The notes under the pieces are model-generated. The model was not told the DNA's origin, did not search any database, and was given only the letters and a program-made list of their open reading frames with translations. Below, one piece after another: positions 49,849 to 57,460 of a stretch of 64,000 bases of DNA. Numbering within the stretch: position 1 is the first letter of the stretch; the number at the start of each line of letters is the position of its first letter. The position numbers and the translations under genes are program-made. The DNA comes from Bacteroidaceae bacterium (lineage in GTDB: Bacteria; Bacteroidota; Bacteroidia; Bacteroidales; Bacteroidaceae), in NCBI GenBank assembly GCA_017534815.1, contig JAFXVS010000037.1:32704-96703 (forward strand), written 5' to 3'.

Positions 49849-51939
49849 CTATTCGTTCAATACCTTCTTTATTCTCTCCACATCTTCTTCTCGTTCTTGG
49901 GGAATCACACCTGCTGCTTTGAATCGATAAAAATCTTCGAGGAATAAATCTTTTAGGAGTTCTTTATTTTGGCGGTAGATGGATTCCGCTTCTGAAAATT
50001 TTCCTTGGAAAAGTATGGCAGCAGCGAGGCTTAGGGTATTAATGGCTGTACAGTGGAGAGAAGCATCCATTACCATGCCGGCGCGTGCTAATTGTTCTGC
50101 TTGAGAGTATTTCTCCTTAAAGATATAGCAGAATGCTAGTTTTCCTGAAATTGCAGAAACACATGGCTTATATTCCTTTGGATTATCATCTGCTAGATTT
50201 AGATAAGATGCCAAAGCCAATTCATACATGGATTCTGCCAACGAAAACGATTGAAGGTCTGAATACAAGTCTGCTAAATTATTTAGGGTTCTGGCTATTT
50301 CTATCTCATAGACAATCGGATTGTTCTCTGTCAACCGGATAAGAATTTCCATTGCCTGCTTAAATATTTCTTCTGCTTCAGAGAATCTCCCTATTTCGTG
50401 ATAAAACGCGCCCATATTATTGAGTGTCTGGATTATGCCAGGTTCATAAGCTTTTGGATTATTATGTATTAATATTTCGTGAATCTTTAGTGCTTTTTGG
50501 AATAAATCCTCAGCTTCGGTATATTGTTCAGTATTTGTATACACAATTGCCAAATTCGTCATTATCAATGCTAAATTAGGATAGTACTCCTTAAGTTCAT
50601 CATCCGTCATACATGAGAAAATAGTTAGTGCTTGTCTAAATAAATCTTCAGCTTCAGCTAATCGTCCTTTTTTATGGAATATAGCAGCTATATTGCTTAA
50701 AGTAAGTGCCATGTGAGTACCATACTCCATCGAATTGATTTCTTTAATTTGCATGGCAATTTCTAGTGTTTGTTTACACATATTCTCTGCTTCTGTTAGC
50801 CGCCCCGTTTCGGAGTATAAAATTGCCAGATTAGTCAGCACTTTCGGCACAAAGAGAGAATATGCATTAGGATTCTTTGCCACCAATTTCTGATAGTTTT
50901 CTAATGCTTGTTTATATAGTTTTTCTGCCTCACTAAACCTTAATTCTTTAAAATACAACCATGCCAAATCATTCTGCAAAGAAGGCAGCCATAGTTCCTC
51001 GTCCCCCTGTAACGCCCCTTTATGCTCTACCATATTAAGTGCTTTGTTAAAATATCGCTCAGCTTCTTGGAAGTTGTTTTGATTAGAGCAGAATTGAGTG
51101 TATATTATGACATCATAAAATGTGTTCAGATTATCAGCAAGCAATTTTAAAGATTCTGCCGCCCGGTCCCAATTGCCACTATTCATATACATCTTGACAG
51201 AAGTACGCAGTTTATTAAGAGTCAGCATGCTGTCTTCTGTCGCCTCTGTGACGATTTTTTCTCCTATGTGCCTTTTAGTGAGTGTTTGTATAAACTTCTC
51301 TTCCAAATTCAAATTCTCCAGTATTTCCAATGCCTCATCAACATCTCCTCGTTCGTATAAATTAAGCACTTCTTGCATAGAGGAATCGAGTTCGCTTTGA
51401 TCAATGCGAGCCATGGCTTCAGAAGTTTCGCTGAGCGATTCCATCACTTTTTGCAGATGTTCTTCCGCTTCTTGCAATTGCTGATTCTTCTCAGCTTCTT
51501 TCAGCTCCTGATCTGCTTTAATCTTGGAAATTTCTTTCTCATATTTTTCAGTGGCCGCTTTCAACCCTTGTTGATAAAAATTGTTTTTTGCAAGTTCAAA
51601 CTCCTCGTAACGGCACATGATAAGACGCAGACGGTCTTTCACAATGAACCAATTGTCCACCTCCTTTTTATTGAACACCTTCATTCCTTGATAGTAGGGT
51701 TGCTTTTCAAAGCCAATTTTGTCCCCTAATCCATAATTGTCAAATACCAAGGCAAACGTACCATCCGCTTTGCTCACCGTTGGTTGTGCCCCTGCAACAG
51801 TAAGGCTCACATTAGCAATAGGCTTTTTCGTCTTGGTCTTATAATCATACAGATACGCTATACCCTGCTGAGTGTAGGATTTAGCTGACATCAGTGTTGT
51901 ACACATCAGGACAATTAGAAAAATAGAAAGTTTTCTCAT
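49849..51939 (-). CDS. Secreted TPR-repeat protein with N-terminal regulatory-like beta domain and coiled coil
   Basis: A 696-residue protein with a signal peptide (1-19). A short beta domain follows (about 22-90; IANVSLTVAGAQPTVSKADG resembles carboxypeptidase-regulatory domains), then a long charged coiled coil (about 120-185) and about ten TPR units from about 255 to 690 (repeated patterns such as GRLTEAENMCKQTLEIA and GRFSEAEEIFKQAMEIL with 42-residue spacing). It should be periplasmic and act as a scaffold or sensor. It heads the island and probably feeds the membrane TIR protein 12 bp downstream. The 42-residue TPR period is the one found in kinesin-light-chain-type TPRs, often seen in signalling and conflict systems. 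Confidence 0.88.
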   Translation of the reverse strand: MRKLSIFLIVLMCTTLMSAKSYTQQGIAYLYDYKTKTKKPIANVSLTVAGAQPTVSKADGTFALVFDNYGLGDKIGFEKQPYYQGMKVFNKKEVDNWFIVKDRLRLIMCRYEEFELAKNNFYQQGLKAATEKYEKEISKIKADQELKEAEKNQQLQEAEEHLQKVMESLSETSEAMARIDQSELDSSMQEVLNLYERGDVDEALEILENLNLEEKFIQTLTKRHIGEKIVTEATEDSMLTLNKLRTSVKMYMNSGNWDRAAESLKLLADNLNTFYDVIIYTQFCSNQNNFQEAERYFNKALNMVEHKGALQGDEELWLPSLQNDLAWLYFKELRFSEAEKLYKQALENYQKLVAKNPNAYSLFVPKVLTNLAILYSETGRLTEAENMCKQTLEIAMQIKEINSMEYGTHMALTLSNIAAIFHKKGRLAEAEDLFRQALTIFSCMTDDELKEYYPNLALIMTNLAIVYTNTEQYTEAEDLFQKALKIHEILIHNNPKAYEPGIIQTLNNMGAFYHEIGRFSEAEEIFKQAMEILIRLTENNPIVYEIEIARTLNNLADLYSDLQSFSLAESMYELALASYLNLADDNPKEYKPCVSAISGKLAFCYIFKEKYSQAEQLARAGMVMDASLHCTAINTLSLAAAILFQGKFSEAESIYRQNKELLKDLFLEDFYRFKAAGVIPQEREEDVERIKKVLNE

Positions 51940-52009
51940 ATAATAGATTGGTTTTAGCTAAAGGGAGAAAGAAGCCGCCTTCACATGGCTACCTCTCCAG
52001 TAAACTCAT

Positions 52010-52021
52010 TTGCAAATTAAG
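52010..52021 (-). promoter_or_regulatory. Promoter-like box upstream of the TPR gene
   Basis: On the minus strand CTTAATTTGCAA, 71 bp before the start codon and identical to the box at 48562-48573. Confidence 0.5.
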
Positions 52022-52093
52022 TGATTTTCAACCTATTCACCAAATATTTCTGAGATTATTTTTACATTTTTTCAACATTTCATTGTTTTATTT

Positions 52094-52111
52094 TTCTGTG
52101 TGCGCACACAA
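52094..52111. promoter_or_regulatory. Palindromic operator-like element, copy 2
   Basis: TTCTGTGTGCGCACACAA contains the perfect 14-bp palindrome TGTGTGCGCACACA. It lies 73 bp upstream of the promoter-like box of the TPR gene. Confidence 0.6.
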
Positions 52112-52456
52112 GAAGAGAGACGTGAACAAATTGTGCCTATTTAGACATTAACATTAACCTAAACCTAAGCCGAAAAGTAAGGTTGGCATGTTAGGTAATG
52201 AGAATGTTGGGTTTACATAACTCACTACAGATATGGGCACAAGTGATATCGTGATTTGTGTCGATGATTTTGATAGTGAAATATATGGTTTTAGAAAGTA
52301 ATATATATGTTTTTACATTGTAATAACTATTGTTTCAGTTAGTAAAATGATATGTTTTACTTAATTTGGCTTAACAGAAATGCAATAATGAGTTGAGTCA
52401 TTCGTTATAATGAGTAAAATCATTCAAATCATCATCAAACAAATATTGTTAAGAAT

Positions 52457-52858
52457 ATGGCATTACAAGTAAAGGTGCAGAAACTGAAGAAGAAGGGGCA
52501 ACCTGACAAATGGTATGGGAAGACGGTCAAGCGTCAGGATGTGACATTGAAGCAATTGGCTCATATGATTAGCCAAAGCAATTCGGTTACGGAAAGTGAT
52601 GTGTATGGGGTTCTGACGGCTCTGGTTCATGAGATGAAGTTCTTCTTGCAGATGGGACACACCATCAAGTTGGATGGATTTGGCAATTTCCATCTGACGA
52701 TTGAGAGTGAGACGGTTGAGGATAAGAGTGACTATCGGTTGAAGGAGCACGTGAAACGGGTGAAATGCAAGTTTACCCCTGCTTCCCACCGTATCACTGG
52801 CCGCAAATTGAGCTATTATTTCTGCGAGGGTGTGGATTTAGAGCTGAAGAGGGAGTAG
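52457..52858 (+). CDS. HU-family DNA-binding protein (Bacteroidetes HU-like type)
   Basis: A 133-residue protein with the HU-like pattern of the Bacteroidetes family: ALQVKVQKLKKKGQPDKWY at the start, LKQLAHMISQSNSVTESDVY, then IKLDGFGNFHLTIESE. Such proteins bend DNA and are often present in many copies per genome. It is divergent from the island and followed by two hairpins and tRNA-Asn. A role in controlling the island is possible by position only. Confidence 0.88.
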   Translation: MALQVKVQKLKKKGQPDKWYGKTVKRQDVTLKQLAHMISQSNSVTESDVYGVLTALVHEMKFFLQMGHTIKLDGFGNFHLTIESETVEDKSDYRLKEHVKRVKCKFTPASHRITGRKLSYYFCEGVDLELKRE

Positions 52859-52910
52859 GGCATTGATTACACAAAATGTGTTACACAATGTGTAATCAGG
52901 CAAAAAGTAA

Positions 52911-52937
52911 GAGAGGGTGGCATGTGCGACCCTCTCT
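52911..52937 (+). terminator. Terminator after the HU-like gene
   Basis: The stem GAGAGGGT / ACCCTCTC with a 10-nt loop is followed by TTTGG. A second dyad, TGATTACACA / TGTGTAATCA, lies just before it at 52864-52898. Confidence 0.6.
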
Positions 52938-52941
52938 TTGG

Positions 52942-53015
52942 CGCTTCAGGATGGGCTTGAACCAACGACCCCATGATTAACAGTCATGTGCTCTAACCAA
53001 CTGAGCTACTGAAGC
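52942..53015 (-). tRNA. tRNA-Asn (anticodon GTT)
   Basis: 74 nt on the minus strand: acceptor GCTTCAG / CTGAAGC, D-stem GCTC / GAGC, anticodon arm CATGA-CTGTTAA-TCATG, T-arm GTTGG-TTCAAGC-CCATC. The second pair of the T-stem is T-T, a mismatch. No encoded CCA. Confidence 0.9.
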
Positions 53016-53131
53016 AGGTGTCTTTTGTAAGACGTTGCAAAGGTATAAAAAAGTTGGGAGTTAGGAACGATGTGTGGAGATTTTTTTGCAAAAATGTTGA
53101 ATTTTGCGGTTTTGTGGGGTTGAAATGCGTT

Positions 53132-53953
53132 TTATTTGCATTGTTTGAGCTCTTCTTTGAGCTGACCTTGGGGAATGCCGAGCTGGATGGCACGTTGGAA
53201 GTCTTGTTTGGCGAGGTGCTTGTGTCCTTCGCGCAGGTGGATGTAGGCACGGGTGAGAATCATGTTCTTGTTCTCGGGCTCCAGACTGATGGCTTTGTCG
53301 AGATCCATGAGGGCGAGTTCGGGCTGTTTTCCTTCGGCTTCGATCTCGGCACGGATGGAGTAGAGTTCTGCCTTGTTGGGGTATTGGTCGATGAGGAGGG
53401 TGAGGCGGCTGAGTGCCTCTTGGGGTTTGTTGGCATTCTGGAAGAGGATGACAACGCCCAGCAGGGCTGCATAGTGGTCGGGCTGGAGGGTGAGCAGACG
53501 TTCGTAGTCGGTCTTGGCGCTCTGATAATTGCGTTGCTGCTGGTAGATGTAGGCTCGGTTGAGCAGGGCATCGATGTTGTTGGGTGCGACATCGAGGATC
53601 TTGGTGTAATTGTGCAGGGCTTTGCTGTGGTTGCCTAAGGTCATGAGAAGGTCGGCCTGTGCCTTCAGGATGGGGACGTTGAGGGGTGCGATGGCGAGTG
53701 CCATGTCGTAACTTTCGAGTGCTTTCATGTGTTCGCCCTTGAGTTCTTGGATGTGGGCGATGTTGGCATAGGTGAGGGCATTGCGGATGTCGCCAGGAGA
53801 GGTCTTGAGGGCTTGACGGAAGTGGTCGATAGCCTCGTCGTAGTGCTGCTCTTGGGCCGCGGCAAGGGCGGTCTCGATGTGGAACTCGTAGGTTTGGGCG
53901 ATGGAAACTGAAAGGGAAAGACTAAAAACGAATAGTGAGAGTATCCTTTTCAT
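53132..53953 (-). CDS. Secreted TPR-repeat protein
   Basis: A 273-residue protein with a signal peptide (1-19, ending SIAQ) and about six or seven TPR units of 34 residues (AQEQHYDEAIDHFRQALKTS; LGNHSKALHNYTKILDVAPN; QQRNYQSAKTDYERLLTLQP). Probably periplasmic and a scaffold. It starts 1 bp after the rsgA stop codon, so it is in the frr-rsgA transcript. The ATG at 53953 is preferred because the signal peptide begins there. Confidence 0.85.
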   Translation of the reverse strand: MKRILSLFVFSLSLSVSIAQTYEFHIETALAAAQEQHYDEAIDHFRQALKTSPGDIRNALTYANIAHIQELKGEHMKALESYDMALAIAPLNVPILKAQADLLMTLGNHSKALHNYTKILDVAPNNIDALLNRAYIYQQQRNYQSAKTDYERLLTLQPDHYAALLGVVILFQNANKPQEALSRLTLLIDQYPNKAELYSIRAEIEAEGKQPELALMDLDKAISLEPENKNMILTRAYIHLREGHKHLAKQDFQRAIQLGIPQGQLKEELKQCK

Positions 53954-53954
53954 T

Positions 53955-54908
53955 TCAATAGGCAGGGCGATATTTGTCTTCTTTTTCATCTTCAAGCATG
54001 GAGAGGTAGGAGTTGTAGCGGCTTTCGGCGATGTCGTGACGTTCCACAGCTTCCCGCACGGCACAATGGGGTTCGTGGGTGTGGGTGCAGTTGTTGAAAC
54101 GGCAGTCGGCTGAGATGCGGAAGATTTCCTTGAAGTAGTGGCTGACCTCTTCTTTCTTCATGTTGAAGGTGCCAAAGCCTTTGATGCCTGGGGTGTCGAT
54201 GACGTAGCCATCATCCCCCGTCTCGTACATCTCGGAGAAGGTGGTGGTGTGCTTGCCGGTCTCGTAGGCATCACTGATTTCGCTGGTGCGAAGGTTGAGA
54301 TGGGGGAAGAGGGTGTTGATGAGGGTGGATTTGCCCACACCGCTGTTGCCTGACAAGAGGGTGATTTTGCCATGCAGGTCGGCACGGAGGGCTTCCACGC
54401 CTTCGCCTGTGGTGGCTGAAATGCGTCGGCAGGGGTAGCCAACGGTCTCATAGAGGTTGATGACGCCGTCGAGGTAATCTTTCCAGGTGTCATCAATCAG
54501 GTCAATCTTGTTGAAGACCAGCGTGACGGGCACACTGTAGGCTTCTGCTGATGCCAGGAACCGGTCGATGAACTGGAGGGGCGTCTCAGGCTGTTGGATT
54601 GTCACAATCAGGAAACACATATCGACGTTGGCAGCGATGATGTGTGACTGTTTGGAGAGGTTGGCCGATTTGCGGATGATGTAGTTCTTGCGGTCATCCA
54701 ACTCGGTGATGAGTCCTTGCCGTGCCTGTTCGATGTCGCCTTCCACCTCTTGGGGGACGAAGGTCACCTTGTCGCCAATCGCCACAGGATTGGTGGTGCG
54801 GATACCACGAATGCGGAAGTTGCCTTTGACCTTGCAATCAAAGACTTCTCCCGCATCTGATTTGACAGTATAACTGTAGCCCGTGTTTCGTATGACGAGT
54901 CCGTGCAC
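53955..54908 (-). CDS. rsgA: Ribosome small subunit-dependent GTPase A
   Basis: A 317-residue circularly permuted GTPase that helps mature 30S subunits. It has an N-terminal OB fold (VKGNFRIRGIRTTNPVAIGD), G4 NKIDLID, G1 LLSGNSGVGKST, G3 DTPGIKGFG, and a C-terminal zinc site with CRFNNCTHTHEPHCAV. It follows frr by 10 bp on the same strand, the usual Bacteroidales pairing. Confidence 0.96.
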   Translation of the reverse strand: MHGLVIRNTGYSYTVKSDAGEVFDCKVKGNFRIRGIRTTNPVAIGDKVTFVPQEVEGDIEQARQGLITELDDRKNYIIRKSANLSKQSHIIAANVDMCFLIVTIQQPETPLQFIDRFLASAEAYSVPVTLVFNKIDLIDDTWKDYLDGVINLYETVGYPCRRISATTGEGVEALRADLHGKITLLSGNSGVGKSTLINTLFPHLNLRTSEISDAYETGKHTTTFSEMYETGDDGYVIDTPGIKGFGTFNMKKEEVSHYFKEIFRISADCRFNNCTHTHEPHCAVREAVERHDIAESRYNSYLSMLEDEKEDKYRPAY

Positions 54909-54918
54909 TTCTCGGATA

Positions 54919-55479
54919 TTATACAGTCATGATTTCCTTGTTCTTGGCTTCGAGCATGCCATCAATCTTCTTGATGTACTTGTCGTGTGCCTTCTGAACC
55001 TTGTCCTCATAGTCCTTCTCCATGTCTTCTGGAGTGCCGGTCTTGATAGACTTCTTCAGTTTTTCGATGGCGTCGCGACGGGCATTGCGCACACTCACCT
55101 TGGCTGTCTCAGCTTCTTTTGAACACTGTTTGGTCAGCTCCTTACGACGTTCCTCGGTCAGGGCAGGGATGCCAAGACGGATGATCTCGCCGTTGTTCTC
55201 AGGCATGATGCCTACAGAGGAGTCGATGATGGCCTTCTCGATGACCTTGAGCATGTTCTTGTCCCAAGGTTTGATGGCAATGCTGCGGGCATCGGGTGTG
55301 TTGAGCGATGCCACATTGCTGAGCGGCACTTTGCTGCCGTATGAGTCAACACGAACTTCGTCGAGGATATGCACGTTGGCACGTCCTGCACGGATGCGGC
55401 TGAGGGCTTCTTCGAGGTGCATGGCTGCAAATTCCATCTTTTCCTCAGCGTCTTCCAAATACTTTTTTACGTCTTCCAT
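54919..55479 (-). CDS. frr: Ribosome recycling factor
   Basis: A 186-residue protein of two domains, a three-helix bundle and a small beta domain (NVASLNTPDARSIAIKPWD). The RRF signature near the N-terminus is EEALSRIRAGRANVHILDE. With EF-G it splits the ribosome after termination. A heptamer repeat tract lies directly upstream. Confidence 0.97.
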   Translation of the reverse strand: MEDVKKYLEDAEEKMEFAAMHLEEALSRIRAGRANVHILDEVRVDSYGSKVPLSNVASLNTPDARSIAIKPWDKNMLKVIEKAIIDSSVGIMPENNGEIIRLGIPALTEERRKELTKQCSKEAETAKVSVRNARRDAIEKLKKSIKTGTPEDMEKDYEDKVQKAHDKYIKKIDGMLEAKNKEIMTV

Positions 55480-55490
55480 TTTTTTATAAA

Positions 55491-55525
55491 GTTTAGAGTT
55501 TACAGTTTAGAGTTTAGGGTTTGGA
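55491..55525. repeat. Heptamer repeat tract upstream of frr, five units
   Basis: GTTTAGA, GTTTACA, GTTTAGA, GTTTAGG, GTTTGGA in a row, between frr and the small unknown gene. Confidence 0.8.
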
Positions 55526-55529
55526 GTTA

Positions 55530-55808
55530 TTAAAAATCGATTTTCATCTGAGAGTCTTCTGCCACTTTGGTGTGGTCGAAGAAGAAATGGCCTCGTTTGT
55601 TGGGCACGTAGTGATAGGGCGAATCCGCCTTTTTGTCTTCCCCTCTGAGGAACCAATAGATTTCTTTCCATGTGTCTTCGTAGGGGTGCTCCTCACCAAA
55701 CAGTTGCGGCTCCATGTTGCAGATGTTGCGCACGATGTGATTGATGCGAAGTCCTTCCTTGCCAGCTTCCATCAACAGCTTCTGTAGATTGGGTTCAAAC
55801 CAACGCAC
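55530..55808 (-). CDS. Conserved-looking small protein of unknown function
   Basis: A 92-residue soluble protein, rich in Glu, Lys, His and aromatic residues (INHIVRNICNMEPQLFGEE, TWKEIYWFLRGEDKKAD). No signal peptide or membrane segment. I do not recognise a family. It sits 11 bp after the M6 protease gene and ends just before a repeat tract. The compositional quality and tight spacing favour a real gene. Confidence 0.6.
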   Translation of the reverse strand: MRWFEPNLQKLLMEAGKEGLRINHIVRNICNMEPQLFGEEHPYEDTWKEIYWFLRGEDKKADSPYHYVPNKRGHFFFDHTKVAEDSQMKIDF

Positions 55809-55819
55809 GGCCTTCTGTC

Positions 55820-57406
55820 TTATCTCAGGAGATACTTTTTCTTCGTTCCATCGCTATAGACGGCGATGTACACGCCTGACTGGATGGGTGCTGCGGTCAG
55901 TTGCTGCCCGTTGAGGTCGTACCAGCCCACGATGCTCTGCTCTGCCGTCAGGATGTCCTTCACATCCACCGACTCCATCATGAAGTCGAAGGAGATGGTT
56001 CCGTCCTCAGCCATTTGGATGTTGTCGATGGACTTGCCCAGCAGCTTCACTCCCGCTGTGTTCTTGTTGTACATGAGGGCAGCAGGTGTGGAGGTGTCGG
56101 TCAGCGCACGGTTCACCACCAATGTCTCCGTGTTCGTCCAAGGGTAGGGCGAAGTGCTCAGGTGTCGGTTGTGCAGCCTCTTTTCATAATCCGTCCATTG
56201 TCTGGTGGTTCTTGGCTGAATTTCGTTCCATTGTTCATAGTCCAGATTGTCAGCATGGACTAAGTCGTAACGGAAGTGCCCTTCCACGTTGTTCACAGCG
56301 TTGTCCTCCCAGATGCTCGCCTTGAAATCCACATGTGTGATGAGCAGACCTTGTCCGGGCAGACCCACATCCCATCCTGTCCACTGATGGTTCTCCAGAA
56401 GATAGTACTCATTGGCGGTGTGACGGATGATGTAAGTCTCACCACCTTCCGATATAGGCTTCATGCCAGTGATGCTCGTTGGCTCCGTCAGTTCAGTAGG
56501 CTCTAACCATCCCAGATACATCTTTTCCTGTGCCGTATAGTTGGGAGGGCACCAGCCGAATCCCGTGAAGTTGCCACCATCCATCAAGTCCCACTCGTCG
56601 CATACGGAGAGGGCATAGACACTGGTGCTTGTCGGATAGATGTCGGGCAAGCCTAAACAGTGTGAAAACTCATGGCAGATGGTGCCGATGCCGCAGGAAG
56701 TGTTGTTTGTCCAGAGTTCAGCACTGCTGGTATTCCGCTGAATCTTCTTGCTGTCAGGGGTGTTGATTGCTGCTGACAGACCGCCTGTGCTTGGCCAGAG
56801 GTAACCATAACTCTTTGAGCCTTGATTGCCTGCATAGCCAGCCGCGATGAAAACGACCTGATCCACATAATTATCGCCATCCCAGTCATACTGAGCGAAG
56901 TCCCATTCGGGGTTCTCTTCCATCATCTTTCTGACTGCCTCTTCCTTGGCTGCGTTATGGTAGTTCTTGGTGTCTGCGTTGGCATTGCTGCTTTGTGCCT
57001 TTCTCGACGTCTTATAGGGACCGAAGACATCAAACTGCAAGTTGAGCTGTCCATTGGACTGCTCCTTGAAGTAGTCTGCCACACAGCCCTTGCCTGCTAT
57101 GCCACTTTCGAACCCTGGCTGGTTCAGAATCTGGTCATAGAACTCCTTGGTGTGCTCCTCCTGAAAGTCCAGGTCGGAGAATGAGAGCAGGATGACCAAT
57201 TGCTTGTAGGTCTTGCTGGCATCCCACGTGGTGATGGGTGCGGACAGTTTGCGTCTGCTTGCCGATGCCAGATTCCTCGACTCGGAACCTCTCTCCGTCA
57301 GGTCAGGCGTACAGCCACCCCTCACAAACTCTATCTCCTCTTGTGCCGCAAGGCGCAGAGGCCACAGAGCCAGTGTCAGCATGATGGTGATGATCGTTCG
57401 CTTCAT
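55820..57406 (-). CDS. Secreted M6-family metalloprotease
   Basis: A 528-residue protein with a signal peptide (1-21). The zinc site HEFSHCLGLPD (near 240) fits HExxHxxGxxD of the M6 immune-inhibitor-A type peptidases. Upstream sequence (LVILLSFSDLDFQEEHTKEF, YFKEQSNGQLNLQFDVFGPY) is typical of the family. The C-terminal end (QSGVYIAVYSDGTKKKYLLR) resembles the short beta sorting-type tails on secreted Bacteroidetes proteins. It should degrade proteins outside the cell or in the periplasm. A heptamer tract precedes the gene. Confidence 0.85.
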   Translation of the reverse strand: MKRTIITIMLTLALWPLRLAAQEEIEFVRGGCTPDLTERGSESRNLASASRRKLSAPITTWDASKTYKQLVILLSFSDLDFQEEHTKEFYDQILNQPGFESGIAGKGCVADYFKEQSNGQLNLQFDVFGPYKTSRKAQSSNANADTKNYHNAAKEEAVRKMMEENPEWDFAQYDWDGDNYVDQVVFIAAGYAGNQGSKSYGYLWPSTGGLSAAINTPDSKKIQRNTSSAELWTNNTSCGIGTICHEFSHCLGLPDIYPTSTSVYALSVCDEWDLMDGGNFTGFGWCPPNYTAQEKMYLGWLEPTELTEPTSITGMKPISEGGETYIIRHTANEYYLLENHQWTGWDVGLPGQGLLITHVDFKASIWEDNAVNNVEGHFRYDLVHADNLDYEQWNEIQPRTTRQWTDYEKRLHNRHLSTSPYPWTNTETLVVNRALTDTSTPAALMYNKNTAGVKLLGKSIDNIQMAEDGTISFDFMMESVDVKDILTAEQSIVGWYDLNGQQLTAAPIQSGVYIAVYSDGTKKKYLLR

Positions 57407-57415
57407 TATATAAAA

Positions 57416-57443
57416 GTATAGAGTTTAGCGTTTAGGGTTTAGA
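57416..57443. repeat. Heptamer repeat tract between fumarase and M6 protease genes, four units
   Basis: GTATAGA, GTTTAGC, GTTTAGG, GTTTAGA. Confidence 0.75.
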
Positions 57444-57460
57444 GAGGGCTGACGCGGTGC

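Larger units (their letters stand above)
51940..52456. other. Intergenic regulatory region between island and HU-like gene
   Basis: 517 bp without a gene, very AT-rich. It holds the promoter-like box and palindrome for the island (minus strand) on the left side. On the right are repeated TTTTAG/ATATAT-type stretches and the presumed promoter of the HU-like gene. I see no RNA gene or further repeat. Confidence 0.6.

Noticed and set aside
40460-51939. Classical Thoeris system
   Set aside because: The SIR2-like domain is fused to TIR and looks catalytically dead, there is no SIR2-SLOG ThsA protein, and the STAND and RyR genes are not part of Thoeris.
57416-57443. Telomere-like TTTAGGG repeats
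   Set aside because: The match to plant telomere units is chance; these are degenerate copies of the same heptamer seen elsewhere, in internal positions of a bacterial chromosome.
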